This document shows, piece by piece, positions 36,957 through 46,187 of a stretch of 64,000 bases of DNA; positions within the stretch are counted from its first letter, which is position 1; each line of letters begins with the position of its first letter. The position numbers and the translations under genes were made by a program. The notes beneath the pieces are model-generated. The model saw only the letters and a program-made list of their open reading frames with translations, did no database searches and was not told the origin of the DNA. Origin of the DNA: Amylostereum areolatum (taxonomy: Eukaryota; Basidiomycota; Agaricomycetes; Russulales; Stereaceae); contig SAXG01000046.1 in NCBI GenBank assembly GCA_012932865.1, positions 186,001-250,000 on the forward strand. Reading direction: 5' to 3'.

Positions 36957-38938
36957 TTACCAGGGTTCCGGCCAGTGATCCTTCGACTCCTCAGCTTCCT
37001 GCAGGTCCCAATCTTCTTCTTTCCAGAAGAGATCGTTGACGCGCCAGGAGTGATTGAAGCGTGAGGGGGGTTCTCGCTGAGTGCGGAGCATCGCATCCTC
37101 CCAGTACAGCCACTGCTCAGTGGCGTGTTGGGCTGCTTCGTGTGTCAGGTTCTCACGTCGCGTGAGGAATCCCAGAAGCTGCCTGTGGGTGCGGGTGGTA
37201 GCGTCGGTACGTCGGAGGTGGGGGTGGGACATCAGTGTTCCTGGACCGTAACTGATATCCGGACGGCTCGGGCGAGGGCGAGGAAGAGGAGTCTGTGGTC
37301 GGAGGGGATAGCAGGACCGAGATTGGGGGAAGTGAGGGGGAGCATTCTTGCGACGGGGACAATCTCGGCGGAGATGGCCTCACTCGCCGCATTTCCAGCA
37401 GCGTTTCCGCGGCTTCACGGGAATTGCGTCCCACTTCTCTTGCGTCCACGTGGTCGGCTCGTTGCTCCATGGGTCCGAGGGATTCTCGGCTACCTCTTCC
37501 GCCTTGTCCGCTGAGCTGTCCGATTCGTCCGCTGAACTGTCCGACTCTTCCGTTAGGTCGCGTCTCCAGCGTGCGCGCTTCTCCATCATTTGCTCGATTA
37601 TCTCCTGGATCTTGTTGCAGTTCCTCATCGCCCGACTTATCGGGGAATCCGACGTCTCTGATCTGCTTGAGCGGTCTTCCGTCGGGGTCGACAGAATCAT
37701 GTTTACGTCGCTGTGGGGTGATTCGGGGATCCTGGGTGATGGAATCTCGATCGTGGTCGGTGTGCGAGCGTAGGAACGAGGGATAAGCAGGGGGGCCTCC
37801 GTGCCATGGCATGGGAGTGTCGCTAGCCGATACCGGGAATGGAGTTGGCGGTCTAGGCATGGCGGGCAACCGAGAAGGTGTCCTAGGTACCGATCGCGGA
37901 TTGCCGGTCGGTCGTCCGGGCTCTGGGGAAACCAGGGGCTGTCCGGATAGCTCTCCTGGCAGGGGCTGTCCGGATAGCTCTCCGGGTACTCCGTTTCTAG
38001 CGACGGGAGGCTGGATGGGGTTAATCTGGGTGAGGCCGGGGACGGGTAGGGATCCCGGCGGGGTGGGAGCGGTGACGGGTCGTGGAGGGGCATTAGGAAG
38101 GAACGGGGGTCTGGCGAGGGTGGACGTGATGGGATCGGGTCGAACAGTATAGCCCGGGGAGATGTGATATCCATGGAAGATGAGGTCGATGTCGGGGCCG
38201 TCGCGTGACGACATATGGGGAACTCCGGTAGTTTCCATTCGCCTGCGGAGGATTTCTCCTTCGTAAGCGGCACGGAAGGTGTGTCTTTCCCAGTTGAGCC
38301 AGTTGACTCGGTGTCCGACTTCAGTGAGGAATCTCCGGAGCTCTGCGACGTTGAGTACAGCCGCTGCGCTATCTTCCGGAATCGTCGAAGAAGCTTGACC
38401 TCTCGCTCCTCCATCTCGGTCGAGAGCGTCAGGTACCTCGAGTCTAGCTGGCGGAGTTCTCCGTCGAGCATCTTGATGTGGTTCTCCAGGATGCCCTGGA
38501 CGTCGGCCGACTCCCTCCTGAGGTCGTCGATCCGCTGCCTGGCCTGCTCGAGCGCTACTCTGGCTATCATGCGGGCTATCTGACTCTCGAGTATCGGGGA
38601 ATTGGGTGTTGGGACTTCCGTCGCTCCGGGCCACGGGGATTGCATTAGCACCTGTGAGGAATCCGGGTGCTTCAGTTAGGGTTCTTCTGTGTGCTTCTAA
38701 GCGGCTTACCCCTTGCTCTTCCGTCTGTTCTTCCGTCTGGTCCTGACCTAGACGGAGAAGGTACTGACTTAATTGCAAGGATTGCTGCCGATCGAGCGAT
38801 GAAGCAGTCTCCGCAGAGGGCGCGTTCCTGTTGAGAGTGGTGTACTCGGTTGCAGACGAGGCGGAGGTGGTCGACATTGCTGGGTGAGACGATTGGATTG
38901 GTAGAGGGGGTGTTGGCTGCGTTTGGGGTGGTGGACAT
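36957..38938 (-). pseudogene. Element A 3' module: coiled-coil/zinc-knuckle gene, TGA in the knuckle
   Basis: Starts at ATG 38938 or 38877 and has a 58-nt intron 38709-38652 (GTAAGC, CTAAC branch, CACAG). After the intron one frame encodes a coiled-coil-like region, then Pro/Ser-rich and acidic parts, and a CCHC knuckle C-W-K-C-G-E-[TGA]-G-H-L-R-R-D-C at 37382-37340. A TGA at 37380-37382 replaces the residue before GH. The same frame continues to a conserved Trp-rich tail (WLYWEDAML, HSWRVNDLFWKEEDWDL) ending at 36957. A second frame is also open from 38877 to 37153. The copy in B is broken at nearly the same place by a different lesion. Confidence 0.65.
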
Positions 38939-39248
38939 TGGTGATCTGTCCTGTTGAACCCATAGGGTTTTTATCCCCTCTTCGTTGGCAGTGCATTCGC
39001 CTGAATGGTGTTGAGTCTCACCAGTGTTTTGCTCTCGTCTTGCATTTCTTTCGTCGCACTGGTCTCTGTTCTTGCTGTGTTACAGCGATCTCGTCGAGAT
39101 CAGTAGATTCTGCGTTGGTATCTTTGATTGGCTGTGGTAGTGACCCCGGTGCCTTGGGGTTATTCCGGTGGAACTCTTCGATCACAGCTTTTGATCCCTC
39201 GAGATTAGATGCTGGTTCCCATGTGTTACTGGAGTCTGGGTAGCCCTT

Positions 39249-40987
39249 CTATTTCACGAAGTAATGTAATGGTTTGGAATACCGTTTGTCTAATTTTGAG
39301 GCTACTATTGTCTCTAATTCATAGAGTTCTTCGTCATTTACTAGTTCCGGAGGCGGTCTTTCATAAGCTTCGCCATATTGTTCTGTCTCTTTGAACGGGA
39401 TCAACAGTGCTGCGTGAAATACTGGGTGTATTTTCCATTTTATTGGTAGTTCTAGGCGATAGGTTACCGGTCCTATAACCTTTTCAATTTTGAATGGGCC
39501 GAACCGTTTTGGTGCCAGCTTGGTTTTTGGGTATACCGTATTAAGGTTTTTTCCGTCTAACCATACTTGGTCGCCCTGTTTGAGTTGATCTTGTAGTGTG
39601 AAAGTTTGGTCATGCTGCATTTTCATCAATTTAGCAGCTATTTCCAGACTTGCTTCTGCGTTGTCCCATGCGTTCTTAAAGTTCTTTATTCTTTCTTCGG
39701 CTGTTGGTATCCGTGGATCGGTTGGTATTGCCGGGTTGAAAACCGGTTGATACCCGTGTAGGAGTTCAAATGGGGAGGTTTTTGTAGCTGAATGTTGCCG
39801 TATATTGTGTGCGAATTCTGCTTTTGGTAAAAGTTTTGCCCAATTCGTTTGATCTCCGTTGCAAAATGCTCGAAGGTATTGCTCTAGTTCTTGATTCACT
39901 CTTTCGGTCTCGCCGTCTGTTTGGGGATGATACGCTGTACTAAGCGACGAGATAATTCCAAGGCTTTCGCAAATGGATTGGAATACTTTGGACGCGAATT
40001 GAGGGCCTCTATCCGATATCATTCTTTTCCATAGTCCGAATCGTCTGTATACATTGTCGATCAGAAGATCAGCTGTTTCTTCTGCGTTGATCGTCTTTAG
40101 GCACGGTGTGAACACTGCGGTTTTGGTGAACCTGTCGACGACCACGTTGATCGAATCAAATCCGTTGGAGATCGGAAGATCTGTGATGAAGTCTGATGTG
40201 ATCGTTTCCCATGGTCGTTCCGGTATTTCCGTAGGTTGCAATGGATGTTTTGCCGGATGCGTGACATTCTTTGTTGACTGACATACGGGACATCCTTGAA
40301 CATAGCCTTTTACGAAGGAAATCATCTTTGGCCACCAAAAGTTTCTTTGTACCAGTTCTAGCGTTTTCATCTCGCCTGGATGTCCAATCGTCTGGAGATC
40401 ATGATGCGATTTTAGGATCATGCGTCTAAGTTCGAGATTCTGTGGTACGTAGATCTTTCCTTTTCTGATAATCAGATCGTTCTCGAAGTTCCAATCTTCG
40501 ATTCCTTTTGCGAGGGTGCGTGGTCCCGATCTTTTGATCGTATCTAACGCTGTCCAGACTTCATCATCTAGGTGTGAGAAGTTCCTTAGTTCCTTGAGAA
40601 GTTCTTTATCTCCGACTGCTTCGACTGTCCCCCTTCCGGTGGCTCTCGCTCTGAAGACCGAAGGGTGGAGCAGGATTCGTTCGTCGTTGTCTGGAATGTC
40701 TTCTTTATGATCTGGTCTTCTAGAAAGTCCGTCTGCCTTGTTTGTACTTCCTGGTTTGTGTACCAAGGTGTAGTCGAAACGGGACAGATACAAGCTCCAT
40801 CGTGCTTGTCGTCGATTGAGTTTCTGAGCTGTTGTGAAATACTCTAGATTTTTATGATCTGTCCAGATTTCGACTTTGTGGTTCGCTCCTTCTAGATAGT
40901 GTCGCCAGTGTTCTAAGGCTTTCACTACTCCTAAGAGTTCTTTGTCGTATATCTCGTAATTTTGTTCCGCGGGTGACAGTGATTTGG
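39249..40987 (-). pseudogene. Element A pol, 3' half: RNase H, integrase, truncated chromodomain
   Basis: Continues the pol frame from the B insertion point: SPAEQNYEIYDKELL (RNase H), integrase zinc finger (H..H..CPVCQ), core D-D-E (SDFITDLP, SDRGPQFAS, TERVNQ), GPF module (KRFGPFKIEKVIGPV). It stops at LHYFVK because TGG of the chromodomain WKGYP is TAG (39249-39251); the rest of the chromodomain follows in frame. Nearly identical to B (about 3% difference over the first 330 nt). Confidence 0.88.
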
Positions 40988-40992
40988 ATAGG
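40988..40992. repeat. Target-site duplication of element B, left
   Basis: ATAGG immediately before TGTTAC; repeated at 49823-49827. A 5-bp duplication is usual for Ty3/Gypsy integrases. Confidence 0.92.
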
Positions 40993-41529
40993 TGTTACAA
41001 CTTGTCCAAGGTACTTCATTTTCCATTACCATTACTAGGAAGGACGTCGCTAAACGACGGATTACGACTATGCCCCAGTTCGTAACCGTCTCAACGACGC
41101 GACGACGACAGTGCCACAGATCGTCACCATCCCGACGACAATGCCACAGATCGTCACCGTCTCAACGGCATAGCCGCGACGGTGCCACAGTTTTATTCCC
41201 GTAGATACTTGATGCGACCGTCGCTCAATGTACATATATTTACTCGACCTCCTTTCTTATAAAAGGAGGCTCATCGAACGAGCCATTCCTCAGCTCGTTC
41301 TCTTTGTAAATACAGGACTGTTCTAATAAGAACCTCCTCTTAAGCATACTAAAGAGAATCCAAACTAAGTGAATAAGCTCGCCTAAGTCTTCCGTGAAGA
41401 CTTACTGCTTCGCTTATTGACCTTTACCTTCGTATAAACCGAGACGTCTGGATCACCTGATCCCACCTCTCACGCATAAGAGTACTGTAGCCTGAGCCGC
41501 TTGTCACGTGATAAGGACCGTCCTTAACA
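40993..41529 (+). repeat. 5' LTR of element B
   Basis: 537 bp, TGTTAC...TTAACA. Contains GTGCCACAGATCGTCACC tandem units in U3 (41110-41190) and TATAAAA at 41258-41264. The predicted transcript start is about 34 bp later at AGCTCGTTCT (41292). Confidence 0.95.
41292..41301 (+). promoter_or_regulatory. Predicted transcript 5' end that can pair with the primer site
   Basis: AGCTCGTTCT lies 34 bp after the TATA box and is the exact reverse complement of 41532-41541. It is conserved in the LTR of element A although the flanks differ. It fits the self-primer of Tf1/sushi-type elements. Confidence 0.7.
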
Positions 41530-41531
41530 CT

Positions 41532-41541
41532 AGAACGAGCT
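41532..41541 (+). other. Primer-binding site of element B (self-primed type)
   Basis: AGAACGAGCT, two bases after the 5' LTR. It does not begin with TGG, as tRNA 3'-end sites do, but pairs over 10 bases with the predicted transcript start at 41292-41301. Confidence 0.7.
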
Positions 41542-41572
41542 CTCCTCTACACTAGCTCACCCTACAGTTTGA

Positions 41573-42343
41573 CGCAGGGCGTCAAACGAAAAAACACCCA
41601 CCACGGAGCCAGCGGAACAACCCGCTGAGAAAAGACCATCAGACTTCGAAATCCCTTATCTCCAATCAGATTGTAGTCGAGAATTTCCCAACGGAAAAGA
41701 AAATCATCACTGGACATTTGATCCCTATAATCTTATCTTTTATCACGACGGAGCATTCACCGCAAAAGAAAGCAAAGGGACATACGCATACCAGTGGAAC
41801 CCGCCCATATACAGATACAACCTTCCCCCAGCAGCAGAATACTTCAAGGATAGATCCAAAAGAGAAAAGGAAGACGGAAGCTACGACAATTCACATTGGA
41901 AGCGCCCAGATTATTCAAGACCTCATATTGGGCCCCTCTCATCAGAAGAACTCTGGAAACACCCGGACGCACAGAAAGTCGAAGAGAAACCTTACACCGG
42001 GAATATTAAGGACTACTGGGAATTTGATCCCGATACCGACACAACCGACACGACAACCGAACCACAGAACCCTCAAACCGAACTCCAGCATCCTCAAGAA
42101 CCCGCAGCAAGTGCACAGCCTCCAGAAGAAACCGCGCCAGAACCTAAGAGAACTGTATCAAGCCCCCAAATTAAGTCCGATTCCGGAGGAAGTCGAGAAG
42201 GCAGCCCAACGAGCGCAACAGAAACGGAAAGACATACAGAAGAATCAACAGGATCTCCATCAGTTAAATCAGACAAAGATATCTTCGAAACCAGAAAAGG
42301 AAGACAAGGAAATCTATTCGGAAGACCAGAGAACGTCACAACA
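41573..42343 (+). CDS. Element B AUG-less gag leader frame
   Basis: Open for 257 codons with no stop and no ATG, in phase with the ATG at 42344. The encoded sequence looks like protein (HHWTFDPYNLIFYHDGAF, IGPLSSEELWKHPD, KDYWEFDPD) and then turns Pro/Glu-rich. No ATG occurs in any frame between the predicted transcript start (41292) and 42344. Either translation starts at a non-AUG codon or the leader is scanned. Similar AUG-depleted leaders occur in D and E. Confidence 0.55.
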
Positions 42344-45300
42344 ATGGGAGACGCTACCACCTCGATACCCAACCCCGCCGCCACACTTAGCAATGTCCCC
42401 CCTGGAGAAACTAATATACCGCTCCAGACGCCTGCAACTCCAACACCAGCCGATCCCGCGAAACCGGGACATAAGGCTCGACTCCCCATAGGATTCAGTT
42501 TAGGCGAACCAAGAGGATGGAAAGTACCATCGCCGCAACCATCAACACATTCCGACCGATCGGCTGATAATGAGAAAGGAAAAAAGGTTCAGGACTATGT
42601 ATTCGGAAGAGGAGCGACCGCAGATCTCCCGGAAGGACCAAGACATCCACCGTGGCATTCACCGCCAGGAGGAACAGGAACAATCGGATCTAAACCCGAA
42701 GACAAGAGACAGATTACACTACAGACATGTCCAGGTACGTGCGTCACTACCAGCAGAACAATGATCGTCCAAGGAAAAGACGAACACTCTCTACAATCAT
42801 TCGAAGAACAGAAGATCAACCATCACGCAACGGTAGAAGAACAAGAAGATCCCGAATCCAACTCCGATCTCGCCGATATCAGGATAGTCAGAACGTTCCA
42901 TGGAAAAACGGACGTAGAAACAATGCCGATTGCAAAAGAAGCAAACGAACCCGGTATCTGGATAACAGCAAGAGCAACCAAGGCACAAGAACTCGCAGAA
43001 AGAGCGGCCATAGGAGAGAAGAAGAAGACACTCGATGAGATGATTCCATCTAGTTACAAACAGTATCAGAAGGTATTCGAAAAGAAAGCGTCGGAACGCT
43101 TCCCAATCAGCAGACCTTGGGATCACGCGATAGACCTGACTGAAGGATGGAAACCTCGAAATTGCAAAGTATACCCAATGACGGTACCAGAACGAAAGGA
43201 ACTGGACACATTCATAGACGAACATTTACGAAAAGGGTACATCCGAGAATCAAAATCAGAGATATCGTCACCCTTCTTCTTTATCAAGAAGAAAGATGGA
43301 TCTCTCCGACCAGTACAGGACTATCGCTATCTTAACTCGATAACGGTCAAAAACGAATACCCGATACCGCTCATTTCAGATCTCATCGACAAATTAAAAG
43401 GCGCTAAAATCTTCTCAAAGCTCGATCTCCGATGGGGATACAACAATGTTCGGATCAAGGAAGGAGATCAATGGAAAGCGGCATTCAAAACAAACAGAGG
43501 CCTTTTCGAACCAATGGTGATGTTCTTCGGACTAACCAACTCACCCGCAACATTCCAAGCAATGATGAACGCGCTATTCAAAGAATTAATAGACACCGGA
43601 AAAGTAGTGGTCTATATGGATGACATACTGATATTTACAGAAACACTCGACGAACATAGAAGACTTATGAAAGAAGCCCTCCAACTTCTAGAACGGAACG
43701 ATCTATTCCTCAAACCGGAGAAGTGCTTCTTCGAACAACCATCGATCGAGTACCTAGGCGTGATAATCACGCACAACAAGGTACAGATGGATCCGGTCAA
43801 AGTCCAAGGGCTAGCCGAATGGCCCACACCGAGGAAAGTAAAAGAAGTCCAATCATTCCTCGGATTTGGAAATTTCTATCGACGCTTCATCAAAGACTAT
43901 TCCAAGATCGCCAGACCCCTATTCCAGCTCACAAAGAAAGACCACGAATGGAACTGGACGGCCGAATGTGAACGTACCTTCGAAAGACTGAAACAAGAAT
44001 TCACATCGTCCCCGATCTTGATCATGCCCGATGAAAACAAACCATTCCGCATAGAGAGTGACGCCTCCGACTTTGCGTACGGAGCCATCCTATCGCAGCC
44101 AGACGAGATCGAAAGATGGCATCCGGTCGCGTACCTATCCAAATCACTATCTCCCGCGGAACAAAATTACGAGATATACGACAAAGAACTCTTAGGAGTA
44201 GTGAAAGCCTTAGAACACTGGCGACACTATCTAGAAGGAGCGAACCACAAAGTCGAAATCTGGACAGATCACAAAAATCTAGAATATTTCACAACAGCTC
44301 AGAAACTCAATCGACGACAAGCACGATGGAGCTTGTATCTGTCCCGTTTCGACTACACCCTGGTACACAAACCAGGAAGTACAAACAAAGCAGACGGACT
44401 CTCTAGAAGACCAGATCATAAGGAAGATATTCCAGACAACGACGACCGCATCCTACTTCACCCTTCGGTTTTCAGGGCTAGAGCCACCGGAAGAGGAACA
44501 GTCGAAGCAGTCGGAGACAAAGAACTTCTCAAAGAACTAAGAAACTTCTCTCACCTAGATGATGAAGTTTGGACGGCGTTAGATACGATCAAAAGATCGG
44601 GACCACGCACCCTCGCAAAAGGAATCGAAGACTGGAACTTCGAGAACGATCTGATCATCAGAAAAGGAAAAATCTATGTACCACAGAATCTCGAACTCAG
44701 GCGCATGATCCTAAAATCGCATCATGATCTAGAAACGATTGGACATCCAGGCGAAATGAAAACTCTAGAACTAGTACAAAGAAACTTTTGGTGGCCAAAG
44801 ATGATTTCCTTCGTAAAAGATTATGTTCAAGGATGTCCCGTATGCCAGTCAACGAAGAATGTCACGCATCCGGCGAAACACCCATTACAACCTACGGAAA
44901 TACCAGAACGACCATGGGAAACAATCACATCAGATTTCATTACAGATCTTCCGATCTCCAACGGATTCGATTCGATCAACGTAGTCGTCGATAGGTTCAC
45001 CAAAACCGCAGTATTCACACCGTGCCTAAAGACGATCAACGCAGAAGAAACAGCCGACCTTCTGATCGACAACGTTTACAGACGATTTGGACTATGGAAA
45101 AGAATGATATCGGACCGAGGTCCTCAATTCGCATCCAAAGTATTCCAATCCATCTGCGAAAGCCTCGGAGTTATTTCATCGCTCAGTACAGCGTATCATC
45201 CCCAAACAGATGGCGAAACAGAAAGAGTGAATCAAGAGTTAGAACAATATCTTCGAGCATTCTGCAACGGAGATCAAACGAATTGGGCGAAACTCCTACC

Positions 45301-46105
45301 AAAAGCAGAATTTGCACACAACATAAGGCAACATTCAGCTACGAAAGCTTCCCCATTCGAACTCCTACACGGGTATCAACCGGTTTTCAATCCGGCAATA
45401 CCAACCGATCCGCGAATACCGACGGCCGAAGAAAGAATAAAAAACTTTAAGGACGCATGGGACAACGCGGAAGCAAGTCTGGAAATAGCTGCTAAATTGA
45501 TGAAAATGCAGCATGATCAAACGTTCACGCTAAGAGATCAACTCAAACAAGACGACCAAGTATGGTTAGACGGAAAAAACCTTAACACGGTATACCCGAA
45601 AACCAAGCTAGCACCGAAACGATTCGGCCCATTCAAAATCGAAAAGGTTATAGGACCGGTAACCTACCGCCTAGAACTACCGACGAAGTGGAAAATACAT
45701 CCAGTATTCCACGCAGCATTGTTGATTCCATTCAAAGAAACAGAACAATACGGCGAAGCTTACGAAAGACCACCTCCAGAACTAGTAAACGATGAAGAAC
45801 TCTACGAACTAGAAACGATAGTAGCCTCAAAATTAGACAAACGATATTCAGAACCGCTACATTACTTCGTAAAATGGAAAGGATACCCAGACTCCGGTAA
45901 CACATGGGAACCAGCATCTAATCTAGAAGGATCAAAAGATGCGATCGCAGAGTTCCATCGGAATAACCCCAAGGCACCGAAGTTGCCACCACAGCCAATC
46001 AAAGATACCAACACAGAAACCACTGATCGCGACGAAACCGACGCAACGCAGCGAGAACGAAGACCAACAAGACGAAAGAAACGCAAGACGAAAGTGAGAC
46101 ATTAG
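42344..46105 (+). CDS. Element B gag-pol deletion fusion (RT-RNase H-integrase-chromodomain)
   Basis: A single 1,253-codon frame. Up to about 42703 it is Gag N-terminal sequence (...GGTGTIGSKPEDK). It then jumps to RQITLQTCPGTC, which in element A lies after the protease; about 1.44 kb present in A is absent, with AAG microhomology at the joint. Then come RT (PVQDYRYLNSITVKN, LDLRWGYNNVRI, VVVYMDDILIF), RNase H (IESDASDFAYGAIL, YEIYDKELL), integrase zinc finger and D-D-E core, the GPF module, and an intact chromodomain (FVKWKGYPDSGNTWEP) with a basic tail. The enzymes look intact, but without protease and capsid the copy cannot be autonomous. Confidence 0.93.
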   Translation: MGDATTSIPNPAATLSNVPPGETNIPLQTPATPTPADPAKPGHKARLPIGFSLGEPRGWKVPSPQPSTHSDRSADNEKGKKVQDYVFGRGATADLPEGPRHPPWHSPPGGTGTIGSKPEDKRQITLQTCPGTCVTTSRTMIVQGKDEHSLQSFEEQKINHHATVEEQEDPESNSDLADIRIVRTFHGKTDVETMPIAKEANEPGIWITARATKAQELAERAAIGEKKKTLDEMIPSSYKQYQKVFEKKASERFPISRPWDHAIDLTEGWKPRNCKVYPMTVPERKELDTFIDEHLRKGYIRESKSEISSPFFFIKKKDGSLRPVQDYRYLNSITVKNEYPIPLISDLIDKLKGAKIFSKLDLRWGYNNVRIKEGDQWKAAFKTNRGLFEPMVMFFGLTNSPATFQAMMNALFKELIDTGKVVVYMDDILIFTETLDEHRRLMKEALQLLERNDLFLKPEKCFFEQPSIEYLGVIITHNKVQMDPVKVQGLAEWPTPRKVKEVQSFLGFGNFYRRFIKDYSKIARPLFQLTKKDHEWNWTAECERTFERLKQEFTSSPILIMPDENKPFRIESDASDFAYGAILSQPDEIERWHPVAYLSKSLSPAEQNYEIYDKELLGVVKALEHWRHYLEGANHKVEIWTDHKNLEYFTTAQKLNRRQARWSLYLSRFDYTLVHKPGSTNKADGLSRRPDHKEDIPDNDDRILLHPSVFRARATGRGTVEAVGDKELLKELRNFSHLDDEVWTALDTIKRSGPRTLAKGIEDWNFENDLIIRKGKIYVPQNLELRRMILKSHHDLETIGHPGEMKTLELVQRNFWWPKMISFVKDYVQGCPVCQSTKNVTHPAKHPLQPTEIPERPWETITSDFITDLPISNGFDSINVVVDRFTKTAVFTPCLKTINAEETADLLIDNVYRRFGLWKRMISDRGPQFASKVFQSICESLGVISSLSTAYHPQTDGETERVNQELEQYLRAFCNGDQTNWAKLLPKAEFAHNIRQHSATKASPFELLHGYQPVFNPAIPTDPRIPTAEERIKNFKDAWDNAEASLEIAAKLMKMQHDQTFTLRDQLKQDDQVWLDGKNLNTVYPKTKLAPKRFGPFKIEKVIGPVTYRLELPTKWKIHPVFHAALLIPFKETEQYGEAYERPPPELVNDEELYELETIVASKLDKRYSEPLHYFVKWKGYPDSGNTWEPASNLEGSKDAIAEFHRNNPKAPKLPPQPIKDTNTETTDRDETDATQRERRPTRRKKRKTKVRH

Positions 46106-46139
46106 TGAGACTCAACGGCATTCAGGCGAATGCACTGCC

Positions 46140-46157
46140 AACAAGGGGGGGATAAAA
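46140..46157 (+). promoter_or_regulatory. Purine tract plus ATAAAAA between pol and the 3' module
   Basis: AAGGGGGGGATAAAAA about 35-45 bp before the ATG of the 3' gene, resembling the 3' polypurine tract (GAGAGGGGGATAG). Element A keeps GAAGAGGGGATAAAAA at the same place (about 38967-38982). It may be a second polypurine tract or the TATA element of a separate transcript. Confidence 0.4.
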
Positions 46158-46187
46158 ACCCTACGGGTTCAACAAGACAGATCACCA

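Noticed and set aside
37153..38877. The 574-codon minus-strand frame as a single simple gene
   Set aside because: Constraint shifts to another frame in its first and last parts, and the intron and knuckle belong to that frame. Treated as part of an overlapping or spliced gene.
41110..41190. CRISPR-like array (regular repeats with spacers)
   Set aside because: Two or three imperfect units inside an LTR of a eukaryotic element; no array structure.
42094..42489. 131-codon minus-strand frame
   Set aside because: Antisense to the element B leader/gag frame, open because of the codon composition of the sense frame.
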